64,000 bases of DNA, from NCBI GenBank assembly GCA_016706425.1, contig JADJJR010000001.1, positions 372,001 to 436,000 of the forward strand, read 5' to 3'. This DNA comes from Elusimicrobiota bacterium. Lineage in GTDB: Bacteria; Elusimicrobiota; Elusimicrobia; FEN-1173. Positions 59,101 through 64,000 of this stretch are shown here, one piece after another. The translations under genes and the position numbers were made by a program. The notes below the pieces were generated by a model. The model was given only the letters and a program-made list of their open reading frames with translations. It did not search any database and had not been told where the DNA came from. The stretch's first letter is position 1. Each line of letters opens with the position of its first letter.

Positions 59101-60901
59101 AGGGCGGTTCGTCGCGTTCCCGACGAACTTTGACATGCCGTCCCTGGCGAACATCGGCGGCCCCACGGAGACGTTCCTCAAGTTGCTCCTCGTCTATGAA
59201 CGCTTGGGCGTGCCTCTGATGGTGGACCTGCGGGAATTGTTGGGCGAAGAGGGGCAGAACATTCCCCAGGCGGGAGGCCAGGAGATCGTCAACGGAAATT
59301 TTGGCCATCCGTTCTTGCGGACACCGCGCCGGGGGTACCGGGGTCTCCTGCGGCTGATCGGCGCGCGTCCGTCCCCGGCGGCGGTCATTCGGGATTGGCG
59401 CGAAACCCTGCGCAACGCCGCCTCGGTCGAAATCTTGGAGTCCAACGACCCCGCGCGGTTCGTCACGGTGCGGATCACCAACCAAGAGGGGTGGCAGCGC
59501 ATCGAGGATTTGGATTTCAACCCCCAGGCCGGGCCGCCCGTGAACGACCGTTGGGTCCGTTGGAGCGCCGGCACGGCCCGGGCCGCCGCTCTCCTGGCCC
59601 CCGCCGTGGGCGTTCTGTTGATCGGCGCGTTGACCCCCGGCGCCGCCTGGGCCGTCGACGCCGCCTCCGGAGCGACGGGAGTCCTCGAGATCGTCGGTTG
59701 GACCGCTTTGGCCTGGGTCGCTTTGTCGGTGGTGGTCGTGTCGCTCGTGGCCCGCGCGGTGGGTCGCGGCAAGCGGGGGGAATGGGTCGAGTCGGTCCAG
59801 GTGAGCCCGTTGCCCTGGGGGAAAATCGTTCGGACGCTTCTGCGGGGCGCGGCCTGGGTTCATGACGAGCGGTCGTCGCTTCGCTTTCTCGGCCGGGCCG
59901 CCGAGGTGATCCGAACGGTGGGGCCGGAGGGCCTCAGCGCGGCCGAGCGGCGCGAGGTCCATTTCGCGGTTCAGGATTTGCGGGACCTTTTTTCTGGGAA
60001 AATGGTGCGCGGGAAGGCCCTGGAGGAGTTCCACAAAACCTTCGTTCGCCCGGGCGCCCCCGCGACGCCGGCTTGGTTGGAACCCGCCGCCGGCCGGGAC
60101 GGCGCCATTTTGTCCGCCGCGGTGTGGGGCTCGCCCATCAATTTTGAAACGGCGTTCCGGCTGGAGGAGCGGAATTTGGCCTTCAAGCTCAACGAATTCC
60201 TTCCCTTTGAGGGCCCGTTGGACGTCCAAAGCGTTGACGGGCGTTCGCGCGGTCACGAATTCCTCACACGGCTGGCCCCGGCCCTGGCTCGAAGCGATTA
60301 CCGTCGGCCCTTTGAAGCCGCGCTTCGAAAGACGCCGCCCTTCGAGCGGGGCCCGCTTCCCCCCTGGGAGGTGGTGTTGCACCGCCTCCGCCAAATGGCC
60401 CTCGGTGAATCGACTTTGAGCGCGCTCCCCCCGGGCGCCCCGGCCCAATTGGAGATTTGCAACTGGAACGACCGGGAAACCGTCCGCGACACCGTGGAAC
60501 GGGTGCGGGCTATTAACCGCGGGGCCGACACCCCGGTGCGGCTCATCCTGGCGGGGTCCGACGAATCCACCCGGGAGCGGTTGAACCGGTGGGCCGGGAC
60601 GGATCCGTGGATCGCCGTGCTCGATCGGCCGGTGGCGCCCGCGGGGTCCTTGGACCTGAACGCCTTGGGCGAGAGCTACGCGCGCCTGATCGCCCGGCCG
60701 GACTGGGACAGGCCGTTGTCCCTGGCGGTCAGCGCCTCGGAGGGTTTGATCCAAAATGTGGGCACGGCCGCCGCGGCCGTCGCGGCTCTGCCCGCCGCCC
60801 TTGGGGAAGCCCTGCGTCGGTTCATGGAGGCCATGCCGCTCCGCCCCGTGGATTTTAACAGCCAAATCCAAGTTCTCCAAATTCTCGCCCAAAACGCTTA
60901 A
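47183..60901 (+). CDS. Giant multidomain carbohydrate-active envelope protein (4572 residues)
   Basis: One frame with a signal-like N-terminus (TAFCLSVAYALSNVVFVHSA). Domains by residue: ~110-560 ChaN/EreA-like (IHLQDVHHHVEAQKN, LLVTGGYHARG); ~675-895 HAD phosphatase (VFIDFDLTLW, LTGGNAAE, IGDAPSDME); ~912-1590 GH77 4-alpha-glucanotransferase with RLDHVLGYYR, WETLGT and LHDSTTLR holding the catalytic Asp/Glu/Asp. Then ~1613-1703 Ig-like; membrane helices near 1735 and 2140-2250; ~2320-2405 carbohydrate-binding-like; ~2453-2575 GHKL-like (YYAVENTQQHG); ~2600-2770 GNAT; membrane helix ~3085. Two GH13-like barrels (~3140-3620, 3640-4110; VRVDMA, MEAF/MEAY, TNFD) and two helices ~4130-4195 follow. 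The final domain is shared with the gene at the left edge. GTG start with AGGA; TAGGAT six bases before it may be a -10 instead. Confidence 0.85.
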   Translation: MFSPIVYRKTTAFCLSVAYALSNVVFVHSAESRFWADRQRARRSDQSDPRGWLAQAGPAALPNAALPRVAAVEPGAAARSAREERLPERLSPDHRRWLAAVPAARASLRRVTLPPQAPRGLVIHLQDVHHHVEAQKNLGGTVDALLAAGGRRSPWVALEGAFGPVDLSVPRAFPDPAALAAAAEEMLLQNEISGPIQALLTRAGPAPLVLGIDDPAHYAANVEAYRRAHPRLAAEKERLSRARAALEDEKAKTGNTALLDFDRRARAYHGGATRLGAFARSLAPLPKGRHPALAHFLDTLAMEDAIDFARVEAERGRVLERLARSLSPEDTARLVAQGVAYRSGELSAADFYLSLDELCQKAGVALSGTPAFADYLRYVLHAHRIDAEALFEDLRVREEAVVEGLLSTPVERRLWEESGRLALEEKLADFSLTPEEWAGLAAKGPARSAVLAYAERFYVEAQSRDEAMAAGMLKKLADAPEALLVTGGYHARGLTERLTRAGYAVASVVPKLTNIEGPQGAAYLAVFAEEKTPLDRLFEGPKLFLAAPPASDESLARTELTAGAVAVGGEPDGALPGPVRDHLKRTFTVIDGGRKGGVSSVRVRHRGRTIVASFDPTKPGGRKARWGLVGRARPTREDFRRWTGRIGSRARNLLRGAWGAPPSVAVVSPAAVRRLDPRAVFIDFDLTLWAGYPFDPQANLFVDRLFNGDPAKRAPMARFLKRISGLGEADKLAALRNDRALGFPPMDAAAWTAVYREVRALIKARIESNFDPRLVPGAMELLQAVKASGRPVFVLTGGNAAECRARAERLGLAPFLDGYFGDGDKAARLAEALKKENLAPHQALMIGDAPSDMEAARSQGVLGVGLALEPADDVLLKEAGAGVLVRRAFNDPGALLGVLKLETPPTVFPARAGMRTAVGTYAPLFQIRSDRDWGIGDFGTAARTAELHRALGLTLLQIEPLNMSSAGNSPYSVASSRAIEPNRIDVEAAVARFAPQGETAAWVAAAEIQRRIAALRASPRVRYAEVDALKREALSRLWAEVKDTPAVRAALAEFRGANEAWLTDHLLYVVLKRRFLAEPPGAAAGPMWDWRNWPAGLRDRDRGALRRARIDNREALAFETFLQFLAADQRRRFVDQSRRLGVEVMLDIPFALDGADLWIHPEVFGLKKSDGYRRSVTQGVPPESAYPAGQYWQFYPFDWSNPASADFIDELLRFNQRWASCVRLDHVLGYYRSYLFSEDARGRLTLESLGLYRALRELQERGRAAGDDVKRAAVDEARRLLLEKFQRLDRGTPVEDNSLPAVLRGRLFGADGALTPDAALIVARSADGTPPGGSWNRQYVVEKAVFEDRPWWDFLRLTPRSDGGDGGFLWEYLFGSGGDVRPTDSLRPAAFVRAPGEEILSRLLATAQANGTQLVWETLGTVPPGVPESVRRLGGTDYLPVIYGENPGSLYHPTRHTANAYVTMGLHDSTTLRHRWENEWSEADRRHLWGLMRPDRAPPEDLRSFTPDVRDGLIALVMKSPARIAALTWTDLLGLGEEHRINAPGVQDGQWTGRWPFTVEEMGRVLATNDADHPAHGALTALPRLVAEGGRHRGAAPPTGLLRTDPETDGVMVQIRPFGQPFVIDAYVNRPGGVPRWRVQDPEGRTLADLPLKGGDSVGSLVGGTPPGVTRWRTEWRAPRPGDYTFTVEIDGATSAPGRLRAVPVGTDLNPLSPGYGQHKPSLLARLGRGVVSLLVVLSLGVGSSFPVDAREERIFAEQGWTVLGAEDSGPGARAIRTPAGAFTELKILKGKVQVGSIKGNGYFRLTPPDTVWGTSFVTPGYWADGRQHITLITDATYSTDEEGRLTVKGRLDSPHVSANDWTWTFRPSDPSGGVETGLAFTLKANREFALDPDRADSGEAMKIAQFSSMNIGSDWDADGVTAGDRSGSLARADARVFDWPVPLGRGQEVVLANDGLSRPRQTPTTFFRVDKSPGPLLVQGWVTRSNDPNDDNVGVWLAWDGRGQTRFRPGDVIGGPVELIAGARPPGDPPTLPPASGFSSIDEASFRRAQKSVESMGEFLRDYFAARGFAPRAEHVLRGIAEHYTAPRAPHRPYADLAAEFTPGRLDSMVKAGELRRLPPGGSWIPPDWEWKGRPIGRWYAVYVAGALEGAGVLALAAKGFPLLLAALAPGLGDSLVFDVLRTVTAGGGAWALFRYLHWPLNRDALSNASVVKLGAAMFLAGVLAGFPWWEPLAGNILFGALLAFVSIEHYRENFKIFSEVKPATGGAEESPVPRVRPRDPMEVLRGLTETAPPGWGSWQILRGKDSVVLHAYVEAFGREPVNQFEMKVRLGAVDDWGGTWNRVQEFSMTDPLKGAYWRNGEAFFSTRLQVPPGKYEYEFLLRKYPTGPWIKEKGKTRVHRLLADPGGARFALRQKFVPIRQGQGTTWQARRLSDRLGAGFVNAEPERGAKIILHALKDIVYYAVENTQQHGRPGAEAFVDAWVEGDALFVEVVNPSDLPLPAELDGEYSVTSPNPPVPKEKRGPGSRRGEAVARVRSLVNKVYSDAAVASVLAPRARWSWRREPATGAVVFRLSIPLPEVGKAALAPSAPFGAEEVEIAPLTPESARRFEADLLAMERGRPGGWRTLSRFLEEKRAATGTPLEGKWEFSFLAVVKGRAVGYLIGVRPNADKPYAREDLALRGLPVSKGLVVFRAGVLDSARGQGVGRRLWRAAAEAAEAAGIDYIYQDARVDNTRARDLYRRLGFVDIAGFNDSSKDIDYMAMVARTRDLRSSTGGRAPGIASQVLGLSGLVFMAEALERYLSWMGGLLWMAPPGATGPPAALIARAVESARSVDRAMSTGGYDRLTGLAGDLKAALLNLGKGPAGLRSLLENTLETAELAVAQLGPEVARRSLDAPRVSFLFVAAETALLANDAPAAAKALDALESIRPGLLFKEAQYHGTLRWALAVVRNEPDAAARFQSAVAHRFVDGLLGWTEESFHARFLGRDGGTAGGDAAPMSLTLAAAAPRVAPTDLRALIKEAVGAPASVSTARARRLGVPADEWSRWLDQLKSRGLLTGDGAGPSTARPRGGAGRLTLWVLAAGLGLLWMAFGPFPIGAAEWHQTVFSAAGVLPWLALGTNRPVPPDRRRPVEQAPLGRVAAVNLMDAGSRIEGDGFTTARGLAKVARLFPTLARRGFTQVYLYNGLYAMSALGDMIHRDGGASPRLVKSGPAQVRVEGYTPKRMERDGLVYRDHGNNFSIASMDRLNPAVVDGVTNEERWARFAEAVAAARRAGLGVVVDFNPWISPDALTPETARWAEEVRPVVGADRDRSDEELLAQPDNAEFALLTFGAERLLVKNCFPGKDQMKPNPRHPDYAAYLDRSLRRLIDAGVTGVRVDMAGDLTVSQVGVDWEFWGRLIEDARRYAESKGQKIHFIMEAFKDNWPERFLDRYPDNYVYHAAPFHIFRALAKGDRAALPELRRDLDDILSRRRGQYVVYPTNFDEPSLRAMGGPTAAFVAMLLTYERLGLPLLLDLRELMGEEGQNIPQAGGETRDEAGRFQHPFSNPARRDWREFRRRLEREDPLGVGPWVAELAAADRVEVLDTSDPTRYFAVRLTWENGEEVVRVFDFFPEDPTEEKDVPLPANPPNIPSFRTAMVNLMDVGSHLRAAKMATDRGLAKATRLLPFLAEIGMNDIYIHNGLYEPSAAGVVVHTESTAAPNLLRFGPATVFVQDYTPKRMTVTVDGRSIELGDDFGNNYAVDDMNRLNPAVVDGDTNEDRWSSLASFTAAARQKGLTVTVDLVPWLTPLNVTFDRLGWAKEVVKVEGERAALSDRALLEANRDHVLLTFPEGRFLVRRYMGVDQIAPDFTHPQYFSYLESHLRRLIDAGVSRVRVDMAHDLIDPARDPQWDLWTKLINGAKAHAARRGLSFHFLMEAYGPWAVEFLRRFPEEQVYHVDPHHNYRRVAAGNDPRALPDLLAALNYARDVQKGRFVAFPTNFDMPSLANIGGPTETFLKLLLVYERLGVPLMVDLRELLGEEGQNIPQAGGQEIVNGNFGHPFLRTPRRGYRGLLRLIGARPSPAAVIRDWRETLRNAASVEILESNDPARFVTVRITNQEGWQRIEDLDFNPQAGPPVNDRWVRWSAGTARAAALLAPAVGVLLIGALTPGAAWAVDAASGATGVLEIVGWTALAWVALSVVVVSLVARAVGRGKRGEWVESVQVSPLPWGKIVRTLLRGAAWVHDERSSLRFLGRAAEVIRTVGPEGLSAAERREVHFAVQDLRDLFSGKMVRGKALEEFHKTFVRPGAPATPAWLEPAAGRDGAILSAAVWGSPINFETAFRLEERNLAFKLNEFLPFEGPLDVQSVDGRSRGHEFLTRLAPALARSDYRRPFEAALRKTPPFERGPLPPWEVVLHRLRQMALGESTLSALPPGAPAQLEICNWNDRETVRDTVERVRAINRGADTPVRLILAGSDESTRERLNRWAGTDPWIAVLDRPVAPAGSLDLNALGESYARLIARPDWDRPLSLAVSASEGLIQNVGTAAAAVAALPAALGEALRRFMEAMPLRPVDFNSQIQVLQILAQNA

Positions 60902-60972
60902 CCCGAAATCACCGTCGGCGTTGTGGGGTTCAGCGGAATCCCCCCCGGCGCCGTCGAAATCGATGGAACTGG

Positions 60973-60978
60973 TAAAAT
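60973..60978 (+). promoter_or_regulatory. Extended -10 for mutY (leaderless)
   Basis: TAAAAT preceded by TGG, then six bases (gcgcgg) and the mutY GTG. No -35 is seen. The start codon would be at the transcript 5' end. Confidence 0.55.
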
Positions 60979-60984
60979 GCGCGG

Positions 60985-62061
60985 GTGCGACCCGCCCCCG
61001 CGACGTTTCAAAAGAAACTCCTCGCCTGGTACCGCGTCCACGGGCGGCACGATCTGCCCTGGCGGCGCTCCTGGGACCCCTACCCCGTCCTGGTCTCGGA
61101 ACTCATGCTGCAACAAACGACCGTGGCGACGGTCATCCCCTACTTCGAGCGTTTCCTTCAACGCTTTCCGACCCTCGCCGCCCTGGCGTCGGCGCGGTTG
61201 GAAAGCGTTTTGGAATTGTGGTCGGGGTTGGGTTATTACGCCCGGGCCCGCAACCTCCACCGCGCCGCGCAAATTCTGGTGAACCGGCACGGCGGCCGCA
61301 TGCCCCGCGACCGGGAAGCCGTGGATGCCCTGCCGGGCGTGGGGCCCTACACGGCGGGAGCGGTGTTGTCCTTCGCCTTCAATCAACCCGCGGCGCTGGT
61401 GGACGGCAACGTGATCCGGGTCTTGGCCCGGGTTTACGGCGTCCGGCAAAACACGAAAACCGCCCCGGTATCGAAACGGCTCTGGGCCTTGGCGAAAGCC
61501 TTGACGCCCCCCGGCGGGGCCCGGCACTACAATTCCGCCCTGATGGATTTGGGAGCCACCGTGTGCCGCCCCGCCGCGCCCGATTGCGCGCGGTGCCCCT
61601 TGTCGGGGGTTTGTTGGGCCCGTCGACAGGACCGCGTCGCCGACATCCCCGCCACCGGCGGCGAGCCCGCCAAAAAAACAATTTATTGGCACGCGGCGAT
61701 GGTTGAGAAGGACGGCCGCTGGCTCCTTCGCCGGCGACCCTCCACCGGGCTCTACGCGGGTCTGTGGGAGTTCCCCGGATTGGAATTCGCGAGTCCGCCG
61801 TCCCGGACCGAGATCCCCCGCCTTTTTCGGGACCGCTTCGGCGTGCGCCCGCGCTCGGTCCGCGCGCCCACGCCTTTGCGGCATGTGTTGTCCCACCGGG
61901 AGATATTCATGTTCCCGTGGTTGTGCGAATCCGTGGCGCCGTTTGGGGGCGGGCGTTGGGTGGCGTCCCGGGATGTTCCGCGGCTTGCGATTTCCAGTTT
62001 GACCCGCAAGCTCTGGGGAGGGATCGGGCTGGATTTCACGAACACAGGGAGGATCCTATGA
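60985..62061 (+). CDS. mutY: A/G-specific adenine glycosylase MutY
   Basis: 358 residues. It removes adenine mispaired with 8-oxoguanine. SELMLQQTTVATVIPYFERF contains the catalytic Glu, and the helix-hairpin-helix DALPGVGPYTAGAVLSFAF is followed by the conserved Asp in LVDGNVIRVLAR. Four Cys (C-x6-C-x2-C-x5-C in VCRPAAPDCARCPLSGVC) bind a 4Fe-4S cluster. The C-terminal NUDIX-like domain recognises 8-oxoG (LWEFPGLEF, HVLSHREIFMFPWL). GTG start inferred from the -10 position and domain start. ATGA overlap with the next gene. Confidence 0.96.
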   Translation: MRPAPATFQKKLLAWYRVHGRHDLPWRRSWDPYPVLVSELMLQQTTVATVIPYFERFLQRFPTLAALASARLESVLELWSGLGYYARARNLHRAAQILVNRHGGRMPRDREAVDALPGVGPYTAGAVLSFAFNQPAALVDGNVIRVLARVYGVRQNTKTAPVSKRLWALAKALTPPGGARHYNSALMDLGATVCRPAAPDCARCPLSGVCWARRQDRVADIPATGGEPAKKTIYWHAAMVEKDGRWLLRRRPSTGLYAGLWEFPGLEFASPPSRTEIPRLFRDRFGVRPRSVRAPTPLRHVLSHREIFMFPWLCESVAPFGGGRWVASRDVPRLAISSLTRKLWGGIGLDFTNTGRIL

Positions 62062-62396
62062 AACGATGGGTTTGGTTGGCGCTGACCGTGGGAATAGGGC
62101 TTGGAGCGGCGGGGGCGGCGAGCGTTCGCGCCTTTCGGCAGGGGGTCTATTATTCCAACGATGTCGCGGAGGAAAAATTGGATTTTGGGACCGTGGACAA
62201 AGGCGCGCGATTCAGCCAGGGGCGTTCCCTGGGGTTCGTGCCGGCCGGTTACGGTCGACTGGTGGGAATCACTTCGAGCGGGGCCAACGCCGTGCTTTGG
62301 TTTGAGGATGAGGGGAAAACGCTTCGGAACGTCTGGGTAGAGGACGGCCGGCTCGTCCGCGTTCACCGGGGAGGAACGTTTGAGGACCGGCCTTAA
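62058..62396 (+). CDS. Small exported protein of unknown function
   Basis: 112 residues: signal peptide (RWVWLALTVGIGLGAAGAAS) and a compact beta-rich remainder (GRLVGITSSGANAVLWFEDE, VWVEDGRLVRVHRG). A strong AGGGAGG site precedes the ATG, which overlaps the mutY stop by ATGA. No family recognised. Translation coupling to mutY is probably incidental to function. Confidence 0.65.
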   Translation: MKRWVWLALTVGIGLGAAGAASVRAFRQGVYYSNDVAEEKLDFGTVDKGARFSQGRSLGFVPAGYGRLVGITSSGANAVLWFEDEGKTLRNVWVEDGRLVRVHRGGTFEDRP

Positions 62397-62410
62397 AGGG
62401 GAATAATAAA

Positions 62411-62431
62411 GGCCCGCCTTCGGGGCGGGCC
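62411..62431 (-). terminator. Intrinsic terminator between convergent small genes
   Basis: Eight-pair GC stem ggcccgcc/ggcgggcc with a 5-nt loop. On the minus strand it is followed by tttattatt, a proper T-rich tail, so it ends the minus-strand gene. On the plus strand there is no T-tract, only pausing potential. Confidence 0.75.
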
Positions 62432-62447
62432 TGGGGTGCCCTTCGGG

Positions 62448-62786
62448 TCAATCGGCCAGTTCGATTCCCTGAAGTCTCGCTCTCTCCTGCATGCGGAGGC
62501 GGTGTTCCATGCGCAACCGCGCCCGCTCCTCTTCGGTTTTGCATTCCTTCAACTGTTTGCGGTACTGCGCTCTTTCTTGTTTTGTCATCAACTCATCGCC
62601 GAAAACGCCCTCTTTTTGGCGTTTTTGCGTTCGCGCCTCCTCCCTTTCCTGGGTTCGGGTCTCTTGCCGAACCTCGGCTTCGGTCCTCGTTCGGTTGGAC
62701 ACCGGTGTTTTTGGAGGGTTGGCGGCGCTAAGCGACATCGTCCCCAGCCCCAACAAAACAACCGCCCACCTTGGCCACGCTCTCAT
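62448..62786 (-). CDS. Small exported charged helical protein
   Basis: 112 residues: signal peptide (RWAVVLLGLGTMSLSAA) then a strongly charged, probably helical part rich in Arg/Glu/Gln (EVRQETRTQEREEARTQKRQ, ERARLRMEHRLRMQERARLQ). It may be a periplasmic coiled-coil protein. GAGGAG lies six bases before the chosen ATG; a longer open frame upstream has no export signal. No family recognised. Confidence 0.65.
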   Translation of the reverse strand: MRAWPRWAVVLLGLGTMSLSAANPPKTPVSNRTRTEAEVRQETRTQEREEARTQKRQKEGVFGDELMTKQERAQYRKQLKECKTEEERARLRMEHRLRMQERARLQGIELAD

Positions 62787-62904
62787 GACACGCTCCTCAC
62801 TGGCATTTATCTGACGCTTTAACGGACACAAAAGTTTAGTCCCCGGAACCAAACCGCGCCTTCGGTGTCGTACCAACAAGGGGACACTTCCCCCGGAGGC
62901 GTCT

Positions 62905-64000
62905 ATGAAACGGATCTCAGCGGTGATTCTGTCTTTCTTTGTCGTGTCGGCCGGGGCTCATCCCGTCGATCCCCGGCCCGATCGGCCCCTGGTGCAATTG
63001 GCTCTTTTGCTCGACACGTCCAACAGCATGGACGGGTTGATCGACCAGGCCAAATCCCAGCTCTGGCGCATCGTGAACGACCTGGCCGGCTCCCGTTGCC
63101 GGGGGCACGCGCCCCGCATCGAAGTCGCGCTTTACGAATACGGCAATTCCGGCCTCTCGGCGGGGGAAAAATACCTGCGGCAGGTCTTGCCCTTCACCCG
63201 CGACCTGGACCGGGTGTCCGAGATGTTGTTCGGCCTGCGGACCAACGGGGGCGAAGAGTATTGCGGGGCGGTGATCAAGGACGCCGTCAAAAACCTTCAA
63301 TGGGACGGCCGCGCGTCGACCTACAAAACCCTCTTCATCGCCGGCAACGAACCCTTCACCCAGGGGGATGTGAACTTCCGCGACGCCGTCCAAAAGGCCG
63401 TGGACAGGGGCGTGGTCGTCAACACGATCTTCTGCGGCGACCGACGCGAGGGCCTTGAAACCGGCTGGCGGGACGGGGCCGACCGCGGGCGGGGGGCGTT
63501 CCTGACCATCAACCAGGACCGGGACATCGTGGTGCGGCGCAGTCCCTACGACGACGAGATCGAACGACTGGGTCGGTTGTTCAACGACACCTTCGTCTAT
63601 TTCGGCGCCCGGGCGGAAGAAACGGCCGCGCGGCAAAGCCGGGCCGACGCCGCGGCCCTCAAGGCCGCGCCGGCCGGGGCTTCCGTGGAGCGTTCGCTTT
63701 TCAAATCCAAACGGCAGTACAGCGAGTCCCTGGCGGCGGAAGACGCCGTGAGCGCCGTGGTCAGCGGTCGAATGAAAGCCGTCGAGCTCGAGGCCAAAGA
63801 CCTGCCGGCCGAAATGCGCGGAAAGGACGCGAAGGAACTGGAGGGCGCGTTGAAGGCCAAACAGGCCGAACGAGAAAAGATTCAATCGGAATTGGACGCG
63901 CTGGGTAAGAAACGGGAAAAATTCCTGGCCGAGAAACCCGCGGACGCCAAAGACACCCTCGACCGAGCGATCCTCGACGCCGTCCGGGAACAGGCCCGGG
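62905..64000 (+). CDS. Exported VWA-domain protein (3' end outside window)
   Basis: The frame is open from the ATG to the window edge (365 codons seen). Signal peptide (KRISAVILSFFVVSAGAHP) then a von Willebrand A domain: LLLDTSNSMDGLIDQAKSQL has the DxSxS metal-binding (MIDAS) motif, with EVALYEYGNSG, RTNGGEEYCGAVIKDA and VVVNTIFCGDRREG following. After residue ~225 it becomes charged and helical (LEGALKAKQAEREKIQSEL), a probable coiled coil. GGAGG sits five bases before the ATG. Possibly an adhesion or complex-assembly protein in the periplasm or on the surface. Confidence 0.85.
   Translation, partial: MKRISAVILSFFVVSAGAHPVDPRPDRPLVQLALLLDTSNSMDGLIDQAKSQLWRIVNDLAGSRCRGHAPRIEVALYEYGNSGLSAGEKYLRQVLPFTRDLDRVSEMLFGLRTNGGEEYCGAVIKDAVKNLQWDGRASTYKTLFIAGNEPFTQGDVNFRDAVQKAVDRGVVVNTIFCGDRREGLETGWRDGADRGRGAFLTINQDRDIVVRRSPYDDEIERLGRLFNDTFVYFGARAEETAARQSRADAAALKAAPAGASVERSLFKSKRQYSESLAAEDAVSAVVSGRMKAVELEAKDLPAEMRGKDAKELEGALKAKQAEREKIQSELDALGKKREKFLAEKPADAKDTLDRAILDAVREQAR

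Noticed and set aside
62917..63885. A 322-codon minus-strand frame at the right end
   Set aside because: It lies opposite the VWA-domain gene, which has a ribosome site, signal peptide and MIDAS motif; the minus frame has none.

Overview
This is a GC-rich window (roughly two thirds G+C by eye) from a Gram-negative bacterium. Outer-membrane barrels, lipoproteins, a TonB system and an ECF sigma/anti-sigma/RseB-like set show the two-membrane envelope. Genes are tightly packed, with many 1-4 nt stop/start overlaps, and several mRNAs look leaderless. The mix of a giant multidomain glucanotransferase protein, CHU_C-type C-terminal domains, a PorV/UPF0164-like barrel and Gld-like ABC genes suggests a deep-branching lineage such as Elusimicrobiota or Omnitrophota. 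That placement is an inference from gene content, not an identification. No phage, IS element or CRISPR array was seen.

Layout: (a) 0-2.3 kb: the 3' end of a large gene whose C-terminus resembles that of the giant protein at 47-61 kb, then purEK. (b) 2.3-2.7 kb: three perfect 120-bp tandem repeats, each carrying a 5' half of tRNA-Thr, then the intact tRNA-Thr(UGU). (c) 2.7-6.1 kb: HEAT lipoprotein-exbB-exbD-tonB operon. (d) 6.1-7.6 kb: PaaK/LuxE-like adenylate-forming enzyme. (e) 7.6-14.7 kb: an overlapping operon with a zinc-knuckle protein, parA, parB, a lipoprotein, a GT4 glycosyltransferase, two related barrel-like proteins and thiI. (f) 14.8-19.7 kb: atypical response regulator, nfeD-slipin pair, porin, cytochrome c.

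(g) 19.9-40.9 kb is the most interesting region. Two tandem FG-GAP/FN3 proteins end in a domain of about 146 residues. The same domain forms almost all of a small secreted protein (34722-35285) that opens a divergent operon. That operon continues with a pilus-chaperone-like protein, an FN3+CHU_C protein, a stand-alone CHU_C protein, a PorV-like barrel with a coiled-coil tail and a HAMP receptor with no output domain. Running the other way from the same promoter region are a response regulator, a CHASE-PAS histidine kinase, an Hpt-REC-GGDEF(degenerate)-REC protein, a membrane HEAT protein and a processive GT2 fused to a YaiO-like barrel. I read this as a candidate surface-fibre or matrix system with its own sensing and polysaccharide arm. 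None of this has been tested experimentally.

(h) 40.9-47.0 kb: ECF sigma, zinc anti-sigma and RseB-like genes, followed from their own internal promoter by a GldA/GldF/GldG-like ABC system and a DUF4340 protein. (i) 47.2-60.9 kb: one 4572-residue protein combining ChaN/EreA-like, HAD, GH77 (MalQ), carbohydrate-binding-like, GHKL-like, GNAT and two GH13-like domains, plus membrane segments. (j) 61-64 kb: mutY, two small exported proteins and the start of a VWA-domain protein that runs off the window.
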